DNA from: Immersiella caudata
Lineage: Eukaryota; Ascomycota; Sordariomycetes; Sordariales; Lasiosphaeriaceae
Direction of reading: 5' to 3'
Assembly (NCBI GenBank): GCA_030512335.1
Contig: JAULSU010000003.1
Location: forward strand, 2,108,001-2,172,000
DNA length: 64,000 nt
Shown here: positions 56,514-64,000 of the stretch, one piece after another
How the letters are laid out: each line of letters starts with the position of its first letter
Numbering within the stretch: the first letter of the stretch is position 1
The notes under the pieces: generated by a model
Told to the model about the DNA's origin: nothing
The model's database searches: none
The model's input: the letters and a program-made list of their open reading frames with translations, nothing else
Translations under genes and position numbers: made by a program

Positions 56514-57228
56514 TGAAGTGAATCGCATGCCCTATAATGGGAGACAGACGGATACCTAATAGGCGTGTGCAGTTGGCTTTGCAGCGATTTTCTATTGCAT
56601 TCCTGGCGTTTCTCAACGGTGACCCATTGCGGTCTTTAGGGTGGGCAGGGCGTTCAGGCGGGTAGATATCATAACCACAAAGCATCTAGATTGAGGCAGC
56701 ATGGGGATGTCTCGGAGCGTGTAGCTAGCTAGCAATGTACGGAGTTTACGTGCATCAGGAACAAAGTGCATCAGGAACAAAGTCGCGTGCCAAGGCAGAC
56801 TTAGGGGTTGCAGATGTGCAATACGACCACGCGACGCACTCAAAGCCGCGACCCCGCCAGTGACGTTGGCTCACAGGGCTGCGCAAGGGATGACGTCAAC
56901 ACTCCCAGGCGAGTTAACACGATGCACCAAGGCTGGCGCACTTCCAGGTTGATACGGTTGGGCAGCAGTACTGTATTCAAAAAGGGCATTCCAAAGTAAT
57001 AATGCCACTTTTATGACATCCCAGACTACTCCTTCACTATTAGGTGACGCTGGCGGCGTAGTTTCTAAACTTAATTCCATCCCGTGCCTCCAGTGACCTC
57101 TTACCTTTCCATAGTCAAAGAAGGTGCCATCAGCAGCAGCAGCAACAACAACAACAAACAACAACAAAGGCAGCGCCCGCCATTTTATTACCAGTTCCAG
57201 AAAGCCTGCCGTACTCGAAAACAAAACC
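56514..57228. promoter_or_regulatory. EDC3 3' flank and leader of the DUF3074 gene
   Basis: About 0.7 kb. A short direct duplication (GTGCATCAGGAACAAAGT, twice) lies near 56750-56782. A (CAG)n/(CAA)n microsatellite at about 57131-57170 lies just before the coding start, in the probable 5' leader; an upstream ATG at 57124 is in frame with the gene. Confidence 0.5.
57131..57170 (+). repeat. CAG/CAA microsatellite in 5' leader
   Basis: A run of CAG triplets passes into CAA triplets with one interruption, just upstream of the DUF3074 start. If translation began at the in-frame upstream ATG at 57124, it would be read in another phase as Ser/Ala/Thr/Asn, not Gln. Confidence 0.8.
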
Positions 57229-59289
57229 ATGGCCCACCACGAACCCTTCAAAGCCCTCGGGGCTCTTCCATGGGAAACCCTCATTAGCGAAAGCGAAAGC
57301 GACCGTCAGACGGCCCTCGCCAACCTCCTCCGAAGCACCTTCTCCTCTGCTCAAATCCTCATTGATTCCATCCCCTCAGACACCAATCTTCTCTCCTCCA
57401 ACAGCCATAACAAATCGACCAAAAGCCCAACCACAACCCGAGCAAGGTCTCAAACCGACTCAGCCGTCAACACCAACCAGCCCAACCCCCTCTCCCTTCT
57501 CCTCCAAAAGGAATGGAAACAGATCAAAACCTCTCCCAGGGATAACCCACTCGGCATCCAAGTCCATAAGCTGTCCGCCCGCGACGGAAATGGCTCCTGG
57601 TTTTCGCGAAGAAGCGTCCACCGCGATGTGCCCTTCCCCAAATGGGTGCTAGGACTCCGCCGAGAATTTGCAGAAACGAGTGTGCTGAGATCGGGGAAGG
57701 CCGATAGTAGCAGCGTACGGGGCCTAGGTGCAGAGAAGAGGGTGGAGAGGGTGGTTGTGGAGGGCGTCGGTACCGCAGAGGTGTATTTGGTTAGTGTGAG
57801 GTTTCCGGGGCCGACTACGCCGAGGGATTTCGTAACGGTTGTGTTGATGCCCGACGGCGATGGGGAGGGGAGGAAGGGTGAGAGAAGGTTCATGTTGGTA
57901 TCGAGGCCTTGTGAGCACGGGGGATGCCCAGCGAGGCAGGGATTTATCAGGGGAACCTACGAGAGTGTCGAAATGGTTAGGGAAGTTAGGGAGGATGGGG
58001 TCAGGGGCGTGAGGAGGACGAGGAGTTCGGATGATCTTGGTGGTGAGACGGGGGAAGGAGAGGAGTTGAGATTTGCATTGGCGAGGAGGGCGGTCGAAGA
58101 GGGTGGGCGGCATGGCAGGACAGCGACGATCTCTGGAGACGGTGGGGTCAAGACGGCGTCGAGTAGTCCGGGACCTCGTGGGGAGAGTGAGGAGGGAGAC
58201 AAAGATGAAGATGTGGCAGTGGAGTGGCTAATGGTGACGAGAAGTGATCCGGGAGGTAGTGTTCCTCGTTTCATGGTGGAGAAAGGCACGCCTGGCGGGA
58301 TCATCAACGATGCGGGCAGGTTTTTGAACTGGGTTACTCACAAGAAGGAGGAGGAGCTGCGAGCTGCAATAGACGCGGGAACAGATGAATTGGATGGGGA
58401 GGATGGTGTCATAAGTCCCGAAGAGAAGAACGAGATTGTGGCCGGTCAAGATGCTGACATCAAAGCCGCGGTCCGGACAGCCACCGATGAGACCGATGAG
58501 ACAGTGACCCTCGAGGTGGCTCCGCCCACAGGGTTCTACGGCATGATAGCTAGCGCGCTCGAAGCTGCCGGGTCCCTCGTCATCAGCCGGATGTCTTCAA
58601 TTGCAGGATCAGCTGCTGGGTCACTTAGGACTGACTCGGAGTTGGACGACAATTCGGATAGTGAGAGCGATACTTCCGAGCTGAGCTTTGCCTCGGCCGA
58701 GGAAGGCTCCCTCGCTCAGTCAGCTGTCAACGACGTGAAAGAGAGCCCTTCGATTCCGGATCTCGCGTCTTCATCTCGCTCCATCCAGTCAACTGTTTCC
58801 TCGGGCTCGCATTCTACACCGGTAGCTGCAGACCAGAAACACGACAAGGAGCTGCAACGATTGCAGGAGCGTCGTCGCCGCGCACATGAGAAGATGGTCA
58901 GGATGCAGGAGAAGATGGCATCGAAACGGAAGGAGAATGATTCGGGAAAAGACAAGGAGGCTCAAGAGGCGGCACTGGCCAAGCTGCGGGAGAAACATGA
59001 GCGCGAGATGGCCAAGCATGAGGAGAAGTTTCAACGGGACATGGTGCGTCTTCAAGAGAAGCGTGCCAATGAGCTTCGCAAAGCTGAAGACCGGCGGCGG
59101 AAAGCTGAAGAGCGGGAAGAGCGGCGCAACTTGTACGCGGAACTCGAGAAGATCAGGGCTGAGCGAGACGTGGCATTGCGAGAGATGGAGGTTCTCAAGG
59201 AATATATCGGTGCGCTGCAGAGTCAAAATACAATGCTGGTTGCTAGGCTGGGGAGGGAAGGTTCGAGTGCGAGTGTTGGGAAGGTGTGA
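57229..59289 (+). CDS. DUF3074 (START-like) protein with C-terminal coiled coil
   Basis: Single exon, 686 aa. Residues 1-110 are Ser/Thr-rich after a conserved start (MAHHEPFKALGALPWETLI). A DUF3074 domain, related to START/SRPBCC lipid-binding folds and found mainly in fungi, follows. Its hallmark segments are FPKWVLGLRREF, VYLVSVRFPGPTTPRDFVTVVLM, VSRPCEHGGCPARQGFIRGTYESVEMV, VEWLMVTRSDPGGSVPRFMVEK and GIINDAGRFLNWV. From about residue 570 a Lys/Glu/Arg-rich coiled coil runs to near the end (ERRRRAHEKMVRMQEKMASK...LEKIRAERDVALREMEVLKEYIGALQSQN). I infer a lipid- or membrane-associated adaptor; the true role is unknown. The ATG at 57229 has a better context (ACCATGG) and family agreement than the in-frame one 105 bases upstream. 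Confidence 0.85.
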   Translation: MAHHEPFKALGALPWETLISESESDRQTALANLLRSTFSSAQILIDSIPSDTNLLSSNSHNKSTKSPTTTRARSQTDSAVNTNQPNPLSLLLQKEWKQIKTSPRDNPLGIQVHKLSARDGNGSWFSRRSVHRDVPFPKWVLGLRREFAETSVLRSGKADSSSVRGLGAEKRVERVVVEGVGTAEVYLVSVRFPGPTTPRDFVTVVLMPDGDGEGRKGERRFMLVSRPCEHGGCPARQGFIRGTYESVEMVREVREDGVRGVRRTRSSDDLGGETGEGEELRFALARRAVEEGGRHGRTATISGDGGVKTASSSPGPRGESEEGDKDEDVAVEWLMVTRSDPGGSVPRFMVEKGTPGGIINDAGRFLNWVTHKKEEELRAAIDAGTDELDGEDGVISPEEKNEIVAGQDADIKAAVRTATDETDETVTLEVAPPTGFYGMIASALEAAGSLVISRMSSIAGSAAGSLRTDSELDDNSDSESDTSELSFASAEEGSLAQSAVNDVKESPSIPDLASSSRSIQSTVSSGSHSTPVAADQKHDKELQRLQERRRRAHEKMVRMQEKMASKRKENDSGKDKEAQEAALAKLREKHEREMAKHEEKFQRDMVRLQEKRANELRKAEDRRRKAEEREERRNLYAELEKIRAERDVALREMEVLKEYIGALQSQNTMLVARLGREGSSASVGKV

Positions 59290-59513
59290 GATCGGGGGTT
59301 TTCATCGCAGCATGCCTAAGCGTGGCGTTGGTTTGTTGTAGATAATAAAGGGGTTTGTTTGTGAGGTACTGTAGAACTGTCACATTGCACTGTATGTTGT
59401 TAAGTCTCGATAGGTATGCGATGCTCACGTAGCAGCGTGAGTGGAAAAGGGATGGTGAATTTGTGAAACTCTCATACACGGGGTATATAGGAGAACGATT
59501 GTGCAAAAATAAG
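59290..59513. terminator. Flank between the DUF3074 gene and tRNA-Ile
   Basis: On the minus strand the sequence just after the tRNA 3' end reads CTTATTTTT, a T run suited to RNA polymerase III termination. The rest is the 3' flank of the DUF3074 gene. Confidence 0.6.
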
Positions 59514-59610
59514 TGCCCAGTAACAGGATTGAACTGTTGACCTTCGCATTACTTGATATCACTGAGGGAGGATATTAGTACGACGCTCTAACCAGCTGAG
59601 CTAACCAGGC
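59514..59610 (-). tRNA. tRNA-Ile (anticodon AAU) with a 23-base intron
   Basis: Read on the minus strand. The acceptor stem GCCTGGT pairs with ACTGGGC (two G-U pairs), and the discriminator is A. The D arm is GCTC-AGCTGGTTA-GAGC. The anticodon stem TCGTA pairs with TGCGA, and the seven-base loop CTAATAA holds anticodon AAT. The variable loop is AGGTC, and the T arm is AACAG-TTCAATC-CTGTT. An intron of 23 bases (59550-59572) sits one base 3' of the anticodon, the canonical position for eukaryotic tRNA introns. Mature length is 74 bases plus CCA. The internal A box (TAGCTCAGCTGG) and B box (GGTTCAATCC-like, here AGTTCAATCC) are present. A34 would be edited to inosine to read AUU, AUC and AUA. 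Confidence 0.95.
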
Positions 59611-59836
59611 TAAATTACTTGTTTGTATTATCAGAAAAATAATATCCTTTAACCGGGTGAGAAGGAGCGCATCGCTGGACCCCACAATTTCCTGACGGTT
59701 TGATTTCTTTAGCTGCCGCTAAAAGCCGATGACGAGCCCGGCTCCCTGTTGCAGGACTCTTGGCTGCGACTGCTCAACCGCCCGTGACCTCGATTCGGAG
59801 CTGGATTTTAACCTTTAACAATGCGATAGAGCAACT

Positions 59837-61225
59837 ATGGCTATGGTGACGAGCCGATTGACCTTTCTATATCCCCACCTCTACCGTACCGGGCGCCGGG
59901 CCGAACCTGTCGTGGGCAACGCTGTCGCGACGCGCCAGTCCCGCCGCCATCCGCTAACAGCGACGTCACCGACTTTTGGCTGCCAACATGTCGCGCCTTT
60001 CACCACACCCTCGGCTGGCAGACAGGCGCCCTTCCCTAAGCGCCATGGCAAAGCCGTAGAGCCGATGCCTCTGCCAGCTCTTGAAAGTCACCAATCCGCC
60101 GAACCGAACAAGCCCGCCGAACAAACGGCGCAGGGAGGCCAGGGAGATGGACAAGATAGGAAGCCAACGCCTGATGACAGGACGAGTAACAGTGGCAACA
60201 TTGAGTCGCAGGCAGCGAGTTCTAAGCCCAGCCATGAAAGCGTCAAAGGCGCGCCCGGGACGCCCATACCGGACCCTCCCCCCGACCAAGCAGGAGGTGA
60301 GATATTGCCCGACGATATTGGGAGGAAGGCCAAAGGCACCAGCGGCCCCATGGATACAATCCTCCATATGGGGCCGCCTCCATCTGCCGGCGCCCCCTCA
60401 GTATCCTACGGTTCGGATTCAACCAAGGACCCCCCGAACGGCCTTAGCCTTCCTGGCAGATTCGGACCCCACCTCCACCCCCCGCCCTACGTCCACCACT
60501 TCGACACCTACAGCTTGGTCAAGCAGCTTTCCTCTGGCGGCTATACGCTGAACCAGTCCATCACCGCCATGAAAGCTGTCCGCGGCCTTCTTGCCGCCAA
60601 TCTTGACGTCGCCCAAAGCAGCCTCGTCTCCAAATCTGACGTAGAAAACGAAACCTACCTCTTCGGCGCCGCCTGCTCCGAGCTCAGCACCGAGGTGCGC
60701 AACAACCAGCGCGTTGCTGACGAGCAGCTTCGCCAGCAGCGCACCCTCCTCCAGCACGAAGTCGACATCCTCACCCAGCACCTCAACCAAGAGTTGCTGA
60801 CCCTCAACGACAACGTCCGCGGCATGTTTAACGATCGCCGAATGGCAGTCCGCGAAGAGCAAAAGGCCGTCGAGAGCCGAGTATGTACCCTAAACTCTTC
60901 TAGTTTGCCTAGCGCATGAACTAACAACGCCCAGATCCAACAAATCCTATACAAGATCAGCGTCATGCTCAACAGCGACATGAAGTCTGAAGTTGAAGCC
61001 CTCCGCTGGGTTCTCATCCGGCGCTCCGTGATAGGCATAGTCTGCCTGGTTGTGCTGACCTTTGGCTCTCTCCGGTATGCCAGCTACGTCAGCCATGAGA
61101 GGAAAAAGGAGGCAGAGAGGCTGAAGCGGGAACGGGAGAGGGAAATTGAGGAAGGGAAGAAGCGCAACGGGAAACTAGATAATACCCCGGCTCCTGATGC
61201 GGCTGAGATACTGGCCGCTGCGTAA
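59837..61225 (+). CDS. FMP32: Mitochondrial coiled-coil protein, DUF1640 (Fmp32/MCUR1-CCDC90 family)
   Basis: Exons 59837-60880 and 60935-61225 give 444 aa. The N-terminus (MAMVTSRLTFLYPHLYRTGRRAE) is basic and lacks acidic residues, like a mitochondrial presequence. A long Pro/Ser/Gly-rich region of about 190 residues follows, longer than in yeast Fmp32. The DUF1640 domain begins at VHHFDTYSLVKQLSSGGYTLNQSITAMKAVRGLL and continues as coiled coil (NNQRVADEQLRQQRTLLQHEVDILTQHLNQELLTLNDNVRGMFNDRR). The C-terminus has one membrane helix (RRSVIGIVCLVVLTFGSLRYASYV) and a charged tail. Family members are inner-membrane proteins linked to respiratory-complex assembly or to calcium-uniporter regulation in animals. 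The intron (54 bases) has branch CTAAC. Family assignment is good; exact role inferred. Confidence 0.85.
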
Positions 61226-61462
61226 CACGAACATATGACGTACGGTACACAACCACACCCAACCACACAGACCAATCTTCTATGTATCTAGACCGTATCC
61301 CTCCGATTGCGACACGAAACCCGAAAAATCTGGATGGATAGACCTCGCATGCACACAGACGCTCATAAGTCAAAGCAAATGAAAACGAAACGTCGTTAAA
61401 TATTCCTATTCCAAAGCCCTGCTTCTCACTACCCCTCGCCCTTCTGCACCCGCGTATTCGAT

Positions 61463-64000
61463 TCACCCCCCAAAATTCATCTTCAACGCAATCGTCGGCC
61501 TCCCCTCTCCCTCGTCGCTCTTCCTCACTGCCCCAGCTTGCCTCCCAGACCGAATCACCCCCTCCATAAACGCCTTTTGCGCCTCACTCATCGCCCCCAC
61601 GACTCCCCTGAAAGCCACCTGGTCCGCCGAAGCCAGCTCCAGCAATCGTGCGCTTGTCTCACGGTAGACGACATCGCTACTCTCCCCATCACCCTCGCTC
61701 GAGGCGCGGGAAAGAAGAGCGGGCACCACAAGCGCCATGGCGATGGCGGTGTGATCTTTGGATACGGCCGCGGCGTACTGGCTGAGTGTTTGAGCGACGA
61801 GGGCGCGGGCGTTCTCGGGGTCTTCGGGCTCCGTGTTTGTCACGAAGACGATGAGCTTTGGGAGGAGAGCACGCGCGATGGTCTGGTCGGGGATGGTGGC
61901 TCTGGGCTGCGTGGAGAGGAGGACCAAGGTGCGGAGGCAGTTGGCGGCGATCTTGGCGGTCTGTAAATATGTGTTAGGGAATAAAGGAAGAACGCAAGAG
62001 GGGGGAGGGGGTACAAACCATTCGATCCGTCAGGCAATCTACCAGCTCTTCTAAGAAACGAGCTACTAGAGGTTCGGCCGCTGAAAGGCGGTTCCTACCG
62101 CCGGTGAAGAGAATTGTGAGACTCATCAGACAGTTCTTTACGCACGCCAGCGAATTTGTGGCCTCGCGCTTCTGAGCGTGCAGGTAGATGGAGAGAAAGC
62201 GCCTCAGGCAGCCAAGCAGCTGCACGTCAGTAGGCAAGTGGCTGGCGCTATCGTCCTTCTTTGAGGTCGACATGGTTGTGATGAAGCGCTTGAGCGTGGG
62301 CAGCGCCTGCGGGACAATCACCTCCTGGCAGCTCGGGGTGGCCAAGATGGTTGCAAAGATGTGGATAATACACGCGTGCAAATCTGTCTTGATGATGGCC
62401 GGGAAGACCTCGGCGGCATCTACCAGGGCGTTGAGCGAGGTCTTGACAAGGAGGATGGCCTCCTCCGTCATTTGGTGGCGCACTGGCTGTGGCGAGTCGC
62501 TCAAGTTGGGCAGCAGGCCCGACAGAACCAGGACGATGATGCGCGTGAGTTCAAATAGCTGTTCAATATCCTCTGACAGCTCACCGTTCTCCGACTCCTC
62601 CCTCTTCCGCGCAGCGGGATGCGCAACGCACAGCGCCCGGGCGATCTCGACAATGACGGCTTGGACGTCGAGGCCCTCGGTCAAGACTAGGCGGTCGAGT
62701 AGGTCCATTGTCTCGGAGAAGATGGCTTCGCGGTAGATAGCATGGCCCGAGACGCTAGGATGCAAGATCTTCTTCAGCGCGCGCAGGATCTCAAGCGTCT
62801 GCTCCTGCGTCGCGAGGGACTCGCTCTGCCCGGGCTTCGTGGCCAGCGCCTCAAAGGCGATGCCAAACAGCACGAAGAAGAAAGCCACGGGCTCGTCGCG
62901 GTAGTTGATATCTGCCCCCTTGGAGCGGCCGTTGGCGTTGTTAGGCGCGGACAACTCCTTTCCATCGAGGGCGTCAAACACAAAATCGCTGTCCTGCTCG
63001 ATCAAGCTGGCGATGGCGTCGACCAACTTCAGCCATGAGTCTTGGTAGAACTTCAGCAGCGTCTCGCGGTTCAACGCGGCATAGACAGTATCCAGGTTTC
63101 CAGATAGCGAGGGAGGGCCCAGTGTCATTGAGATATCCGGCTCGAACCGCAAGCGCGCAAATTCGCGAAGGGACTCCAGCCAAAGGGGTGTCAGCGTGCC
63201 AATGTGCGGCCGCAGGACATCCAGCAGGTACTTTTGTTCCGAGCTCGCCACCTGGAGCTCAGCCCACGCCGCAAAAACGGACATCTTGACCATGACTTGA
63301 GCATTTGAGCTGAGCCCCTTCAAATCACCAATACCGGCGTTCTCGTCCTCGCCCGCAAAGTTCTCTAGCGAGCTCACTAGCGTCTTCAAGATTCTCCCCA
63401 TTCTCTCGACATCGGTGACGATGCCCGTGGAGATGAAGCCCGCACAGACATCCACCGCCTCAGAGGCAAGCTCAGGGGACGAGTCCGCCGCGAAGGCCGG
63501 TGTGAGGGCTGAACTGATTTGCGCCTGATATTGCTCGAGGAGCATGGCCTCTTCAAAGTCAGGGTCCGGCGTCTTTCCAAACATCTTTAGTACTGCTCCA
63601 ATGATCTTGAGACCCCAGATTCTCTGTTCCAGCACGCCCGACGTTGATGCCGAGAAGGCCATGCGGACCACATCGGCGATCTTATTCTGGAGGGCCGTCT
63701 GCGCCGGCGATTCACCGTTGGTCGCCACGTCCTTTGCTACCAGAATAAATATGTCGTGAAGGCAGTCCATGGTGAATGTGGTGACCTGCCACCGCAAAGG
63801 CTCAACGTCCGAGCCGCTGGGTGTGTCTTTCTCATCCTTAGCGCCGCCCGAAGCCGCAGCGAAGCCGGCGACTTCTTCATCTTGTAGGTCAATCCCCCCG
63901 CCCGCACTCTTTTGGGCCAGCGAAGGACTTGCTGCTTCTTTAGGTCTTGTCATCTTGAGAACGTGCTGGAACCGCCGCAGCCATGCCTCTGTGTCTGTGA
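61463..64000 (-). CDS. LAA1: HEATR5/Laa1-like HEAT-repeat protein, C-terminal part (runs off window)
   Basis: The frame is open to the right edge, so the N-terminus lies outside. Two exons are seen: 62019-64000 and 61463-61960, joined across a 58-base intron (donor GTTTGT) as DRM|TAKIAANCLRTL. The part present is 826 residues of a protein whose family members reach about 2000 aa. Helical HEAT-like repeats run throughout. The segment FGKTPDPDFEEAMLLEQYQAQISSALTPAF and the following VCAGFISTGIVTDVERMGRILKTLVSSLENF correspond to a conserved block in animal HEATR5 proteins. Yeast Laa1 is an AP-1 clathrin-adaptor accessory factor for trans-Golgi/endosome sorting. The C-terminus ends IALKMNFGG. Convergent with FMP32, 237 bases apart. 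Confidence 0.85.

Noticed and set aside
57124..57228. Upstream start for the DUF3074 protein
   Set aside because: It lies before a CAG/CAA microsatellite and has a weaker start context than the ATG at 57229, where the conserved N-terminus begins.
1..64000. Search by eye for transposons, RIP-type AT-rich blocks, 5S rRNA and bacterial-type systems
   Set aside because: No terminal repeats, transposase or reverse-transcriptase motifs, strongly AT-skewed blocks or 5S-like sequence were seen; a repeat and covariance scan would be needed to exclude degenerate copies.

Overview
The window looks like nuclear DNA of a filamentous ascomycete, most likely a Sordariomycete. The genes carry short GT...AG introns of about 50-80 bases with CTRAY-type branch points, the intergenic regions are GC-balanced to GC-rich, and the gene families are typical of that group. 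These include a Skp1 of the scon-3 type, an SMP3 with the HPDE motif, a DUF3074 protein and a proline-rich Edc1/PNRC-like decapping factor. I saw no bacterial operons, CRISPR array, insertion sequence, intact transposon or replication origin.

Layout. Bases 1-3.8 kb hold no gene I can support. At 3.8-4.8 kb is enolase-phosphatase E1 (methionine salvage). From 4.8 to 7.9 kb there is no gene except one doubtful skewed ORF. At 7.9-9.9 kb a 25S rRNA methyltransferase (BMT2) and ribosomal protein uL23 are divergently arranged around a 318-base promoter. That promoter contains three perfect inverted repeats in a row. From 10.2 to 16.1 kb lie TIM8, a CorA/ALR-type metal channel, SPC1 and RBX1. From 17 to 26.3 kb lie an Edc1/PNRC-like decapping factor, the GPI mannosyltransferase SMP3, SKP1, ribosomal protein eL39 and ARL1.

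Bases 26.3-36.9 kb are a poorly populated stretch that looks like a zone of gene decay. It holds a catalase pseudogene with frameshifts, a large internal deletion and a lost heme-ligand tyrosine. It also holds a 57-base tandem duplication with an in-frame stop in one copy, several frame-broken ORF fragments, and two small hypothetical genes that have splice signals (88 aa, and at least 82 aa).

From 37 kb to the right edge the window is again dense with housekeeping genes: PHS1, an alpha/beta hydrolase, PAP1, TOM22, NHA1, PIF1, EDC3, a DUF3074/coiled-coil protein, an intron-containing tRNA-Ile(AAU), an FMP32/MCUR1-like mitochondrial protein, and the C-terminal part of a HEATR5/LAA1 protein that runs off the edge.

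Themes. The window holds two SCF ubiquitin-ligase subunits (RBX1, SKP1), two mRNA-decapping activators (Edc1-like, EDC3) plus poly(A) polymerase, two mitochondrial import components (TIM8, TOM22), and two trans-Golgi factors (ARL1, HEATR5/LAA1). These are probably ordinary neighbours rather than a functional cluster. No clearly new biological system is visible. The most unusual signals are the triple inverted repeat in the BMT2/uL23 promoter, three stop-free introns with lengths divisible by three (EDC3, the hydrolase, the 88-aa protein), and the catalase relic inside the decay zone.
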